The notes under the pieces are model-generated. The model was not told the origin of the DNA and made no database searches. It was given only the letters and a program-made list of their open reading frames with translations. Source: DASUFF01 sp036274695 (GTDB taxonomy: Bacteria; UBA10199; JACPAL01; GCA-016699445). Taken from it: a stretch of 64,000 nt of DNA. This document shows positions 47,798 through 57,382 of the stretch, piece after piece; position 1 is the first letter of the stretch, and every line of letters starts with the position of its first letter. Location: positions 1 to 64,000 of the forward strand of contig DASUFF010000044.1 in NCBI GenBank assembly GCA_036274695.1, given 5' to 3'. A program made the position numbers and the translations under genes.

Positions 47798-50487
47798 GCC
47801 ACGGCCTCCTTCTTGGTTTTGGGCGGGAGCGGGGAGAAGTAACCGATGAGCAGGATCATCAAGCCGGCGCCGACGAACGACACCACGCGGGCGATGGTCT
47901 GCGTCTTCGACAGATCCACGAAGAGGAGCTTCAAGACCGTCAGTCCCAGCAGGCTCGCGCCCACCATCCACGCGCCGCGGAGTTTTTTGCGCGTGCCGAT
48001 CACCATCACCGTCATCGCCAGAACGGTCCAGTAGATCGTGAGCGAGGTCTGGAAGAGGAGCGAGTTGTAGAGGTCGTTGAAATAATACGGCACGCCCATC
48101 CAGTGCGAGACGGAGCGGGCGAGCAGGACGTTGATCCAGACGAAGACCGTGAGGCCGAGCGCGAAGTACAAAAGCTTCTTGATCGGCCAGTTCACCGCGC
48201 GGATCCAGGCCACCGCCGCCAGGAAGAAGAAGCCCTGCAGGAGCTCCAGGGGGTTGAAGACGGGCACGTAGGAAAGGAGCCGGTGGTCCGCCGTCAGGTC
48301 GAGCGACCGGAAGACCCAGATCCAGAGGAAGAAGACGATGGGCGTCAGCCCCCACGCCAGATAGCCTTTTTCATGCGCCTTGAGCGGCCAGCGGATCTTG
48401 TCGCGGAAGAAGACGACGACGGCCGTCGCCAGCACGCCCCAGAAATTTCCGATGACGCTGGACCACGTCCGTCCGGTTTCCCAGGCGGCTTCATCCGGAT
48501 TGTCGGCGTCGAAGAAGACGTCCTGGAAGCCGAAGTTGAACGAGCGCACGGATTGGAAGGACGCGACGGTGACCAGCAGGAAGAGGCCGCCGGCATGGAG
48601 CAGCGTCCGGTAGAAGGAAAGGGCGCCGCCGACGGGGGGCGTCGCTTGATCCAGCCGTTTCAGGAACCAGAAGTGGACGGCGAATCCCAGAAGCCACACG
48701 AGCCAGCCGAAGCGCGCGAACGGGAGATAATCACCCTCGAAGGCGTAGAAGGAAAAGTAAAAACCCAAGACGGGCAGGAGCAGATACACCGGCCACCGCA
48801 GGGCCTTCCAAGACAGGAGCCCCCGAAGCGTTTCGAAAATGGCGAGCGAACCGATGATGAAAAGCATTTGCGCGTTCGTCGTGAAGGGCTCGAGATGGCG
48901 CGCGTCCATCTGGTCGCCCAACTCCCACACGCCGCCGTAGAACCACCAGCCGAGCCCCCACACATACAAGATCAGGGCGATGGCCTTCTCTTCGGGCCGG
49001 ATGCGATCCTCGTGGCGCGTCAGCCAGTAGGAGCCGAAGAGGGAGGCGAGACTGACGAAAAGGGCGCCGACGAAATACGGATTGATCAGGATCGGTCCCC
49101 GGGCCGCCAGATCGCCGACGAAGGGCTTGTAGGCGAAACCGGCAGCGAAGAGCACGAGGGCGCCGAAGAGCCGCGGCAGGTAGCGGCTCTGGCGGACGCC
49201 GATCCACACCAGGGCCGCGCCTTCCAGCGCCCACGACAGACAGGTCCAGTGGTGGGTCATCCGGAGCGGGATGGTGAGCGTGATGAAGACGACGCCGATG
49301 GCGAGCATCGCCTCCATGAGCATCTTGTAAACCGCCGGGGCCTTCTTCTGCAGCACGAAGGTGAGCGCCATGTAGTAGACGGCCAGCGCCAGCGAGCTCC
49401 ACGCCAGCCCGTGCGGGATGTTTTTGACCAGGGACATCTGCAGCCCGAAGGCGACGATGGGCGTGCCGAAGACGAGCGTCGTGTCGACGAAACCTTTCAG
49501 TCGGTCGCCCACGCGCGAGGCGAAAAGGATCGGGATGATCGAGTACAGCAGGAAGAAGGCGATCAAGAAAGGCTCGGTCGTCGCAAAGAATTCGGGCGTG
49601 TAATACTTGGCGCCCCAGCTCAAGCCGATCGTGAACGTGAAGAAGAAGCCCAAGAGATTGAGCGCCCTCCAGGCCCGGAACCAGGCGATGCCCAAGATCC
49701 CCAAGTTCAAGACCAGGAAATAGCTGAAGAGGGCGACGTGGCTCCCTCCGCCCGTGGAAGTCAAAACGGGCGCGAGGAATCCGCCGCAGATGCCGATGAC
49801 CGCCATGGACTGCGCGCGGAGGGCGACGGCGATGAGCGAGGAGAAGACCACCACCGCCAGCAGAAGGCCGAAGGCGAGTCCGGACGGGAGCAACTTGTAG
49901 AGCCGGAAGGCGGCGAAGATGTTGAGATAGAGGATGCCGATGCCCCCGCCTAAGAGGCTTAAGGCGTAGCCCGGACGCTTGGCGCGCAAACGCCAGCCGA
50001 AAAAGATCAAGGCCAGTGCGCCCAAGGCGACGGCGGCGAGGCGCAACTGGATCGGGATCATTCCGTTGTCGATGGCGAGCTTCAAAAGAAACGTGATGCC
50101 CAGAAAGAGGACGATCAAGCCGATGCGGACGACCAGGTTCCCGCCGGTAAAGAAACCGCGGATCGCCTCGACCACCGGGTTCGGCGGCGACGGCGGGCGC
50201 GGTGCCGGCGGGGGCGGGGGCGTTCTTTTGACCGGCTCACGGACTTCCCGCGGTATATAAGGAGGCGGCTGAGTCGGGGTCGCCGTGGGAGCCGCCGGCG
50301 GCGGGGAAACGGTGCGTGGCGGAGGCGCCGCCGGGACCGGGGTCTCTTTGGGGAGAGGGCTGACGCCCCCCGCCTCCAAATCCGAGATTCTCCGGGAAAG
50401 TTTCTTGATCTGATCCGAGAGGCTGCTTAAGCGGACGAGGCAATAGATGAGGGCGATGACCCCCAGGAAACCGAAAAAGTATCCCAT
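47794..50487 (-). CDS. DUF2339 multi-pass membrane protein
   Basis: 897 aa with more than 20 membrane helices. The N-terminus has one helix and a coiled-coil segment (LSSLSDQIKKLSRRISDLE), then a Pro-rich linker (about 55-105). The DUF2339 core begins GGNLVVRIGLIVLFLGITFLLK. Paired with DUF3999 by overlap. Large size and unknown function are typical of the family. Confidence 0.9.
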   Translation of the reverse strand: MGYFFGFLGVIALIYCLVRLSSLSDQIKKLSRRISDLEAGGVSPLPKETPVPAAPPPRTVSPPPAAPTATPTQPPPYIPREVREPVKRTPPPPPAPRPPSPPNPVVEAIRGFFTGGNLVVRIGLIVLFLGITFLLKLAIDNGMIPIQLRLAAVALGALALIFFGWRLRAKRPGYALSLLGGGIGILYLNIFAAFRLYKLLPSGLAFGLLLAVVVFSSLIAVALRAQSMAVIGICGGFLAPVLTSTGGGSHVALFSYFLVLNLGILGIAWFRAWRALNLLGFFFTFTIGLSWGAKYYTPEFFATTEPFLIAFFLLYSIIPILFASRVGDRLKGFVDTTLVFGTPIVAFGLQMSLVKNIPHGLAWSSLALAVYYMALTFVLQKKAPAVYKMLMEAMLAIGVVFITLTIPLRMTHHWTCLSWALEGAALVWIGVRQSRYLPRLFGALVLFAAGFAYKPFVGDLAARGPILINPYFVGALFVSLASLFGSYWLTRHEDRIRPEEKAIALILYVWGLGWWFYGGVWELGDQMDARHLEPFTTNAQMLFIIGSLAIFETLRGLLSWKALRWPVYLLLPVLGFYFSFYAFEGDYLPFARFGWLVWLLGFAVHFWFLKRLDQATPPVGGALSFYRTLLHAGGLFLLVTVASFQSVRSFNFGFQDVFFDADNPDEAAWETGRTWSSVIGNFWGVLATAVVVFFRDKIRWPLKAHEKGYLAWGLTPIVFFLWIWVFRSLDLTADHRLLSYVPVFNPLELLQGFFFLAAVAWIRAVNWPIKKLLYFALGLTVFVWINVLLARSVSHWMGVPYYFNDLYNSLLFQTSLTIYWTVLAMTVMVIGTRKKLRGAWMVGASLLGLTVLKLLFVDLSKTQTIARVVSFVGAGLMILLIGYFSPLPPKTKKEAVA

Positions 50488-50541
50488 AAGTGACCGAAAT
50501 TCTTATCACATTTCCGGTAAGACGCGAAGATTTGTTTTTAA

Positions 50542-52020
50542 TTAAGGGAGGATCTTTTCGCAGACGGTCTTGCTCAGCAGGCGCGGCCCTTCCCGGCGAG
50601 TAAGCAGTTCGTTCCGCTCGTCATCGGCCACCGTCGGCAGATCCCGGCGGGGCGGGGGCTCCGGCATCTTCGGGGACCTAAGGAATTGATACAGATACTC
50701 CGGACCTCCGGCCTTGAACCCTAAGCTGGACACCCGATAGCCGCCGAAGGGCTGGCAGGCCACCAAGGCCCCGGTGATCTTGCGGTTGATATAAAGGTTG
50801 CCGACCTCGAAGTTCTTGCGGGCTTTCTGAATGGCCTCCGGGTTGCGTGAGAAGAGGCCGCCGGTGAGATCGTAGGGGACGCCGTTGGCGATCTCGAGGG
50901 CGTGCGAGAGGTCGCGGGCACGGATCAAGGCGACGACGGGTCCGAAAATCTCCTCGCGGGCGATGCGGGCGTCGGGCGAGACGTCCTCGAAGACCGTCGG
51001 GGGCACGAAGCCGGCTTCTCTCGGCGCCGTTCCCTGAACCGTCAGTCTTCCTTCCTTCATACCGATCTCGATGTAGCGCCGGCACTTCGCCTCCGCCTCC
51101 GCGTCGATGACCGGCCCCATGAAATTCGCCGGATCACGCGGATCGCCGAGCGAAATGTTGGAAACCACGTCGGCGAAGCGGTTTTTGAATTCCTCATAGA
51201 CTCCCGGAAGCGGGAGGATGCGCGAGCACGCCGAGCATTTCTGGCCTTGGAATCCGAAGGCGGAAAGCACCGCCCCTTCCACGGCGCGGTCCAAGTCCGC
51301 GGAGTCGTCGATGAGGATGGCGTTCTTGCCGCCCATCTCGGCGATGGTCCGCTTTTTCCGGGAAGCGATCGCCAGGCCGACCTCTTTGGAGCCCGTGAAA
51401 CAGACCAGATCGATCTCGGGAGAGCGGACGAGGGCGTCGCCGACCGTTTTCCCGGGGCCGGGGAGGCATTGGACGGCGTTTTCGGGGAAGCCGGCTTCGA
51501 GAAGGATTTCGAAAAGGCGGGAGGCGATCACCGGCGATTGTTCTGCGGGTTTCATCAGGACGGTGTTGCCCGTGACCAGGGCGGCGGCGGTCATTCCCGT
51601 GAGGATCGCCAGCGGAAAATTCCAAGGCGCGATCACCGCGGCGACGCCCGCAGGCGTCATCAATCCTTCTTTGGAGATTCGAAGCGCCTCTCGGGCGTAG
51701 TATTCCAGAAAGTCGACGGCCTCACAGACGTCGGCGTCGGCCTCCTTCCAGTTCTTGCGGACCTCCAAAAGGACGAGGGCGGTCAATTCGGGGCGGCATT
51801 TCCGCAGGAGGCCGGCGGTCGCAAGCAGAAGGGTGGCGCGGTCCGCGACGGGAACGCGGCTCCATGCGGGCGCCGCCTTCCGCGCGCGGGAGACGGCCTG
51901 AACGGCGTCCTCGACGGATGAGTCTCTAAGATTCTTTTTTCGTTTAGGAAAATCCGGTTCGGCCGCGGAGACCGCCGCCGCGTTGAAGTCAGCCGACGTT
52001 TCGTTCCGGAACGGAGTCAT
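50542..52020 (-). CDS. Aldehyde dehydrogenase, delta-1-pyrroline-5-carboxylate type
   Basis: 492 aa. It oxidises glutamate gamma-semialdehyde to glutamate with NAD, by similarity to RocA/PutA C-terminal enzymes. Motifs: DFLEYYAREALRIS, VIAPWNFPLAI, CFTGSKEVG, active Glu near residue 228 in EMGGKNAIL and catalytic Cys near 261 in GFQGQKCSACSR. About 40 N-terminal residues usually present between NExxxDF and the SVEDA segment appear missing. With the AstA unit it would complete a route from arginine to glutamate. Confidence 0.88.
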   Translation of the reverse strand: MTPFRNETSADFNAAAVSAAEPDFPKRKKNLRDSSVEDAVQAVSRARKAAPAWSRVPVADRATLLLATAGLLRKCRPELTALVLLEVRKNWKEADADVCEAVDFLEYYAREALRISKEGLMTPAGVAAVIAPWNFPLAILTGMTAAALVTGNTVLMKPAEQSPVIASRLFEILLEAGFPENAVQCLPGPGKTVGDALVRSPEIDLVCFTGSKEVGLAIASRKKRTIAEMGGKNAILIDDSADLDRAVEGAVLSAFGFQGQKCSACSRILPLPGVYEEFKNRFADVVSNISLGDPRDPANFMGPVIDAEAEAKCRRYIEIGMKEGRLTVQGTAPREAGFVPPTVFEDVSPDARIAREEIFGPVVALIRARDLSHALEIANGVPYDLTGGLFSRNPEAIQKARKNFEVGNLYINRKITGALVACQPFGGYRVSSLGFKAGGPEYLYQFLRSPKMPEPPPRRDLPTVADDERNELLTRREGPRLLSKTVCEKILP

Positions 52021-52675
52021 GCGCCTTCCGTTTCTTGAAATACCCGGAGACCACGCGGATCAGGAACGGAATCATGGAGACGAAAATAATGCCGGCCACC
52101 ACGATGTCGAAGTGCCGCTTGACGAACGGAATGTTACCGAAAAAGTAGCCGGCCAGCAAGCACGCCCCCACCCACAACAGTCCTCCGGCGACGTTGAAGG
52201 CCGTGAAACGCCCGAACGGCATCCCGCCGGCGCCGGCGACGAAGGGCGCGAAGGTGCGGACGATCGGAAGGAAGCGGGTGATGACGACCGTTTTCCCCCC
52301 GTGCCGATCGTAGAAGCGCTGCGTTTCCTCCAAATGCCTTTTGTTCAGCCAGCGCCGCTCCCCGCGGAACACTTTGGGCCCCAGATGGCGGCCGACGGCG
52401 TAGTTGAGCGTGTTGCCGAGGACGGCCGCCGTCGAAAGAAGCGCGATCAGAGTGGACATGCGAAGCGGCGATCCTTCCGTCGCTGCGATGGCGCCGAGCG
52501 CGAAGAGAAGCGAATCGCCGGGAAGAAAAGGCGTCACGACCAAACCGGTTTCGCAGAAGATGACGGCGAAGAGAACCGCATGGATCCAGGGTCCGAGCGA
52601 TGCGATCCATTGATTCAGATGCGCGTCAAGATGGAGGACGATGTCGAAAATTTCCGTCATGCGGTTGCGATTCAT
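51989..52675 (-). CDS. DedA-family membrane protein
   Basis: 228 aa from MNRNRMTEIF (52675); longer frames upstream are not convincing. DedA signatures: FCETGLVVTPFLPGDSLLFALG, GNTLNYAVGRHLG, and FYDRHGGKTVVITRFLPIVRTFAPFVAGAGGM with the conserved Arg residues. DedA proteins help maintain lipid carrier recycling and membrane potential. It overlaps the aldehyde dehydrogenase gene start by 32 bp. Confidence 0.9.
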   Translation of the reverse strand: MNRNRMTEIFDIVLHLDAHLNQWIASLGPWIHAVLFAVIFCETGLVVTPFLPGDSLLFALGAIAATEGSPLRMSTLIALLSTAAVLGNTLNYAVGRHLGPKVFRGERRWLNKRHLEETQRFYDRHGGKTVVITRFLPIVRTFAPFVAGAGGMPFGRFTAFNVAGGLLWVGACLLAGYFFGNIPFVKRHFDIVVAGIIFVSMIPFLIRVVSGYFKKRKAHDSVPERNVG

Positions 52676-52708
52676 CTCCGTTTCTCTGCGAAAAAGCGAG
52701 GGTTTTCG

Positions 52709-52738
52709 TTGACAATTTCGTGTCGGAAATGGTTTTAT
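52709..52738 (+). promoter_or_regulatory. Sigma-70 promoter of the DHS-like gene
   Basis: TTGACA (52709-52714), 18-bp spacer, TTTTAT (52733-52738). The predicted start lies about 9 nt before the ATG at 52754, too close for a Shine-Dalgarno site, and none is present. Confidence 0.55.
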
Positions 52739-52753
52739 GAGAAAAATTTCCGC

Positions 52754-53848
52754 ATGAAAAAAAATCCGACGCAAGTTTACCAGGTTGAAGTCACCGATCC
52801 CGCGAAGAAACGCGAGAAGAAGGAAATGCTTTCCGAGACGGTGAAGCCTGTCGATCTCGAGAAGACGAAAACCATCGCCGACCTGGTGGATTCCTTCAAG
52901 GACATGTCCATCCAGGCGCGCCGCATCGGGCGCTGCGCGGAAGTTTTGGACAACATGCTGACCGATCCCGAGCGTCCCACCGTTTTTCTCGGCATGGCCG
53001 GTCCTCTCGTGGCCGCGGGTCTGCGTAAAACGATCCGCGACATGATCCTCTCAGGCATGGTGGACGTTCTCGTTTCCACCGGCGCCATCCTTTATCAGGA
53101 TTTTTATCAGGCACGCGGCTTTCAGCATTACAAGGGAACGCCGGACGCCGACGACGTGAAGCTGCGCGATCTCTACATCGACCGGATCTACGACACCTAC
53201 GTCGACGAAGAGAAATTCTGGGAGACGGATTGCTGGATCGGCCAGTTCACCGACACGCTCCCTCCGGGCGTTTATTCCTCGCGCCTGTTTCTGGAGAAGC
53301 TGGGTCAGACGGTGAAGGACGACGGTTCGATCCTGGGGGCGGCGGTCAAGATGGGCATCCCGATCTTTTCCCCGGCCATCAACGACTCCTCCATCGGCAT
53401 CGGCTTGACCGAGCATTATCACCGCTGCGTGAAGGAAGGACGCGAGGGCGTCATCATCAATTCGATCCGCGACAACTACGAGCTTACCCAGTGCGTGGTG
53501 AAGTCCAAGAAGACGGCGGCCATCTATGTGGCCGGCGGCGTTCCCAAGAACTACATCAACGATTCCGTAGTGATGGGTTACATCTTCAATAAGGACACCG
53601 GGGGGCACACCTACGCCCTCCAGATCACCACCGACGTCCCTCACTGGGGGGGCTTGTCCGGCAGCACGTTGGACGAGGCGACCTCTTGGGGCAAGATCGG
53701 GACGAAGGCGAACAAGGCGATGGCCTTCGTCGAGCCGTCGGTGGCGCTGCCGCTTTTGGTCGGTTACGCCCTTCAGAAGAACCTCGCAAAATCCAGAAAA
53801 CCTCTTCAATTTTCGTGGGATAACGACATCCTCACCAGCCTCAAATAG
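52754..53848 (+). CDS. Deoxyhypusine synthase-like protein
   Basis: 364 aa. The DHS fold is clear: FLGMAGPLVAAGLRKTIRDMI, VDVLVSTGAILYQDFYQ, YSSRLFLEKLG, IPIFSPAINDSSIGIG, and DEATSWGKIGTKANKAM with the active-site Lys at about 314. In eukaryotes and archaea the enzyme makes deoxyhypusine on eIF5A; bacteria lack eIF5A, and bacterial homologues make homospermidine or have unknown substrates. Single gene with its own promoter. Confidence 0.88.
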   Translation: MKKNPTQVYQVEVTDPAKKREKKEMLSETVKPVDLEKTKTIADLVDSFKDMSIQARRIGRCAEVLDNMLTDPERPTVFLGMAGPLVAAGLRKTIRDMILSGMVDVLVSTGAILYQDFYQARGFQHYKGTPDADDVKLRDLYIDRIYDTYVDEEKFWETDCWIGQFTDTLPPGVYSSRLFLEKLGQTVKDDGSILGAAVKMGIPIFSPAINDSSIGIGLTEHYHRCVKEGREGVIINSIRDNYELTQCVVKSKKTAAIYVAGGVPKNYINDSVVMGYIFNKDTGGHTYALQITTDVPHWGGLSGSTLDEATSWGKIGTKANKAMAFVEPSVALPLLVGYALQKNLAKSRKPLQFSWDNDILTSLK

Positions 53849-53868
53849 GGACGGGGCTACCCCCGTCC
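53849..53868 (+). terminator. Hairpin after the DHS-like gene
   Basis: GGACGGGG pairs with CCCCGTCC across a 4-nt loop, immediately after the stop codon. No T-run follows, so it is a weak terminator or an mRNA-stabilising hairpin. Confidence 0.4.
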
Positions 53869-53882
53869 TCTGCACGGTCGTC

Positions 53883-53912
53883 TTGACACTTTCTTAACAC
53901 TTCACGTAGGAC
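53883..53912 (+). promoter_or_regulatory. Possible sigma-70 promoter of the permease gene
   Basis: A perfect TTGACA, 18-bp spacer, and a weak TAGGAC. The predicted start is only about 5 nt before the GTG at 53924, again without a Shine-Dalgarno site. Confidence 0.35.
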
Positions 53913-53923
53913 CCCCTTCCACT

Positions 53924-56011
53924 GTGCCGAATTCTCAGCCGCCGGGGGGATATCTCCCAGAAAGCTTTTGGTCCCGACTTCGGCATAAGATTTTGGGGCC
54001 CCCTCGTAACGTCTACGATCCCTCCCTCGGCCATCACATTTCGCTGGTCCCCTTGCTCGCCTGGATCGGCTTGGGCGCCGACGGCATGTCCTCGTCGGCT
54101 TACGGTCCGGACGAGGCCTTCCGGGCGCTGGGGGCGCATACGTACCTGGCCCCTTTTCTGGTGTTGGCCACTTCGCTGACGATCTTCATCATCTCCTTGT
54201 CCTACAGCAAGATCATCGAGCACTTTCCCCAGGGCGGCGGCGGATATCTGGTGGCCACGAAGCTGTTAGGCAACACGGCGGGTGTCGTCTCAGGCTGCGC
54301 CCTGCTGGTCGATTACATTTTGACCATCACCGTTTCGATTTCGGCGGGCGGCGACGCCGTCTTCAGCCTGCTCCCTTTGGAATGGCAGCGCTTCAAGATC
54401 GCCGTCGAGTTCGTCACCATCCTGGTCTTGATGATCACGAATCTAAGGGGCGTGAAGGAATCGGTCAAAATGCTGATTCCCATCTTCCTCCTCTTCCTGG
54501 TCACCCACGCCATCGTGATCGGAGGCAGCGTCTTCCTGCACTTGGGAGACGTCGGCGGCGTCGTCGCCGAGACGAGGCAGCGGTACGGGGAAGGCCTCTC
54601 GTCGCTCGGGGCCTGGGGTCTCTTCCTGGTCTTCATCCGCGCCTATTCCATGGGCGGCGGCACGTATACGGGAATCGAAGGCGTTTCGAACGGCATGGGC
54701 GTCCTCCGAGAGCCCAAGGTGGAGACCGGAAAGAAGACCATGGTCTACATGGCCGTCTCCCTGGCGGTGACGGCGGGCGGCTTGCTGCTGAGCTACATGC
54801 TGCTCCGGATCCATCCGGTCGAAGGGCAGACCTTGAACGCAACGCTCGCCACCGCTTTGTTCGGTTCCTTCGCGCCGGGCGGCGTTCCCATCGGCCACTG
54901 GTTCGTGTGGCTGACGATGTTCGCGGCGGCCCTTCTCCTTTTAGTCGCCGCCCAGACCGGTTTCATCGACGGGCCCCCCGTCATGGCGAATTTGGCCTCC
55001 GACCTCTGGCTTCCCCGCCGTTTCGCGACGCTCTCCGACCGGTTGACGATCCAGCGCGGCGTCATCCTCATGGGCATCGCGGCCCTTGCGACGCTCGCCT
55101 ACACGCGCGGCGACGTCCGGATGCTGGTGGTCATGTACTCGATCAACGTCTTCGTCACGTTCTCCCTCTCCCAACTCGGCATGTGCCGGTTCTGGGTGCA
55201 GAAGATGAAGGCCAGCCGGCGCTCGCCGTGGATGCGCAATTTGTTTCTCCACGGCATCGGCTTTGTGCTGTGCGCCGCCATCCTCCTGATGATGGTGGTC
55301 GAGAAGTTCATGGAGGGTGGCTGGGTGACGATCGCCGTCACCGCGGCCCTGATCCTGCTCTGCAAGGGGATCAAGAAGCATTATCAGAACGTCGCCAAGC
55401 TGGTTCAGGAGATCGGAGAAACGTTCGAGGGCATCCCGATGGTCTCGAACGCCAAGGGGCCGGTGCCAAAGGTGGATCCGACCAAGCCGACGGCCGTGAT
55501 CCTGGTGGGCGGCGGGCACAGCCGCATGGGCATCCACACGCTATTAACGATCTTTCGCCTGTTCCCTCACACTTTTCACAACGTCGTCTTCCTCTCCGTC
55601 GGCGTGATCAACTCCGAGTTCTTCAAGGGGGAGCACGGCATCCACGAGATGGAAAACAAGGTCAGGGAGTCCCTTCAGTTCTACGTGGATCTGGCGCATG
55701 GTTTGGGTATTCCCGCCGAGTCCGCCCACCGGGTCGGCACGGACGTCGTCAGCGAGGCCGCCGACCTGTGCGTTCACGTTTCGCGCGAATATTCCGGCGC
55801 CGTCTTCTTCGGCAGCGAGCTCGTCTTCCAGGAGCCGCGCTGGTATCACCGTCTTCTGCACAACGAAACGGCCTACGCCATCCAGCGCCGCCTGCGTTTC
55901 GGGGGACTTTCCGTTGTCATTCTTCCCGTGCTTCTCTTCGACAAACCCGCAAAGCGCGAAGAAGAAGTGTCCGAGGTCATGGTCTACCGCGGCGTCAAAC
56001 ACCCCCACTGA
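53924..56011 (+). CDS. APC-superfamily permease with cytoplasmic C-terminal domain
   Basis: 695 aa from a GTG. About 12 membrane helices; the N-terminal region (GLGADGMSSSAYGPDEAFRALG, FPQGGGGYLVATKLLG) is typical of amino acid/polyamine/K+ transporters of the APC type. From about residue 520 a soluble domain follows (AVILVGGGHSRMGIHTLLTIF, VVSEAADLCVHVSREY) resembling a nucleotide-binding universal-stress-type fold. The substrate is unknown; a polyamine would fit the upstream DHS-like gene. Confidence 0.85.
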   Translation: MPNSQPPGGYLPESFWSRLRHKILGPPRNVYDPSLGHHISLVPLLAWIGLGADGMSSSAYGPDEAFRALGAHTYLAPFLVLATSLTIFIISLSYSKIIEHFPQGGGGYLVATKLLGNTAGVVSGCALLVDYILTITVSISAGGDAVFSLLPLEWQRFKIAVEFVTILVLMITNLRGVKESVKMLIPIFLLFLVTHAIVIGGSVFLHLGDVGGVVAETRQRYGEGLSSLGAWGLFLVFIRAYSMGGGTYTGIEGVSNGMGVLREPKVETGKKTMVYMAVSLAVTAGGLLLSYMLLRIHPVEGQTLNATLATALFGSFAPGGVPIGHWFVWLTMFAAALLLLVAAQTGFIDGPPVMANLASDLWLPRRFATLSDRLTIQRGVILMGIAALATLAYTRGDVRMLVVMYSINVFVTFSLSQLGMCRFWVQKMKASRRSPWMRNLFLHGIGFVLCAAILLMMVVEKFMEGGWVTIAVTAALILLCKGIKKHYQNVAKLVQEIGETFEGIPMVSNAKGPVPKVDPTKPTAVILVGGGHSRMGIHTLLTIFRLFPHTFHNVVFLSVGVINSEFFKGEHGIHEMENKVRESLQFYVDLAHGLGIPAESAHRVGTDVVSEAADLCVHVSREYSGAVFFGSELVFQEPRWYHRLLHNETAYAIQRRLRFGGLSVVILPVLLFDKPAKREEEVSEVMVYRGVKHPH

Positions 56012-56113
56012 TCCGTATAAAAAGTAGGCTCTGCCTAAATTTGCGGCAGCGCTTCTTCCAAACATTCTGTCCAAAATTAATTATATTTTAACCACTTGCG
56101 GCATGACGCATGA

Positions 56114-56130
56114 TGGCACGGACGTTGCAT
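56114..56130 (+). promoter_or_regulatory. Sigma-54 promoter of the porin-amt-glnK operon
   Basis: TGGCACG-GACG-TTGCAT matches the sigma-54 consensus at every conserved position with GG-GC spacing of 12. The start near 56140 leaves about 60 nt to the porin ATG, with AGGAGG in between. Confidence 0.8.
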
Positions 56131-56199
56131 ATGGCCTCCTGACAAGAAAAGATTTTGGGGCAACGATTCATTTTCACTCATTCCTATAAGGAGGTCGTT

Positions 56200-57348
56200 A
56201 TGCAGAATCGCAGGAGTAGTCACACTCGCAGGGCGCTGGCGCTGGTGGCGATGGGGATCTTGGCCCTGTCTTCCACCGCGTTCGCGGAAGACGACAAGGG
56301 CTCGACGTCGTTCTGGGAAAAAACGAAGGTCACCGGATCCTTCGACGCGTCCTATAACTGGAACTTCAACAACCCGCCCTTAGGGGCCGCCGCCATTCCG
56401 TTCCGGGCCGGCGCCAACAACACGCTTCGCGTCTTCGACAACCAGCACAACAACTTCGAGTTCAACTTCGCGGAGGTGGCCATCGAGAACTCCCCGGCCG
56501 ATTGGGCGAAGTTCCGTCTCGACCTCAACTTCGGCGAAGACGTCGCCGTGGTCGATTCCCTCAAGGGCGGCGTCATCGGCATCGACGAGTTCGGCGTGCA
56601 GCAGGCCTACGCGGACCTGACGGCAAACGTCGGCAACGGCCTGACCTTCCGCGTCGGCCATTTCGTGACGCCGATCGGTTACGAGGTCATCGAGAGCGCG
56701 TACAACTTGAACTTCTCGCGCTCCATCCTCTTCGGCTTCGCCATCCCCTTCACCCACACAGGCGTTACGATGACCTATCCGTTCTCGGATAAGTTCACCG
56801 GCATGATCGGCGTGGTGAACGGCTGGGACGTGGTGGGCGACAACAACAAGGGCAAAACGATCCTGGGCCAGTTGGTCTACAAGCCCATCAACACGTTGAC
56901 GTTGTCCTTGCAGGGAACCTTCGGTCCCGAGCAGGGCGGCTCCGACGGCAATCTGCGCGGCGTCATCGACTTCGTCGGGACGTGGACGCCGAACGACAAG
57001 TGGATCGTCGGTTTGAACTACGACTTGGGCAAGGAAGAAGGCATCGGTGGCGGCGGCTTCGCCAACTGGCAGGGCGTCGCAGGCTATGTCCACTTCAAGC
57101 CTTGGGACTCCGTGGGCTTCACGCTGCGCGGCGAGTTCTTCCAGGACGACGGATCGCGCCTGCTCCTGGGGCCGAGCGCGACGGTGGGCGAAGGCACGCT
57201 GACCACTCACTTCTACCTGAGCGACGGATGGGAGACCCGTATCGAGTTCCGTCATGACCAGGCGGACCGCGCGGCCTTCCTCAAGTCCGACGGAACGGGC
57301 CGCAAGTTCCAGGATACGATCGCGGCCGAAGTGGTCTACGCGTTCTAA
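56200..57348 (+). CDS. Outer-membrane porin (BBP2-like beta-barrel)
   Basis: 382 aa from the ATG at 56200 behind AGGAGG. Signal peptide RRALALVAMGILALSSTAFA, then strands of alternating aromatic residues (FEFNFAEVAIENSP, GLTFRVGHFVTPIGYEVIES, LNFSRSILFGFAIPF, TGMIGVVNGWD), ending in a terminal aromatic (VVYAF). The pattern fits the OmpL-like BBP2 porins. As first gene of the sigma-54-driven amt operon it probably lets ammonium or amines cross the outer membrane when nitrogen is scarce. Confidence 0.85.
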   Translation: MQNRRSSHTRRALALVAMGILALSSTAFAEDDKGSTSFWEKTKVTGSFDASYNWNFNNPPLGAAAIPFRAGANNTLRVFDNQHNNFEFNFAEVAIENSPADWAKFRLDLNFGEDVAVVDSLKGGVIGIDEFGVQQAYADLTANVGNGLTFRVGHFVTPIGYEVIESAYNLNFSRSILFGFAIPFTHTGVTMTYPFSDKFTGMIGVVNGWDVVGDNNKGKTILGQLVYKPINTLTLSLQGTFGPEQGGSDGNLRGVIDFVGTWTPNDKWIVGLNYDLGKEEGIGGGGFANWQGVAGYVHFKPWDSVGFTLRGEFFQDDGSRLLLGPSATVGEGTLTTHFYLSDGWETRIEFRHDQADRAAFLKSDGTGRKFQDTIAAEVVYAF

Positions 57349-57382
57349 AACGACTTTAACGAACTTTTTTTAAGGAGAAGTT

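Noticed and set aside
46397..48355. A long minus-strand frame extending the DUF3999 gene upstream
   Set aside because: The upstream part overlaps the DUF2339 gene in another frame, is Arg/Pro/Gly-rich shadow sequence, and the signal peptide after the GTG at 47797 marks the real start.
48103..49953. 616-aa plus-strand open frame
   Set aside because: Antisense to the DUF2339 gene; composition (Glu, Gln, Arg, Asp-rich) is the usual artefact of high-GC antisense frames.
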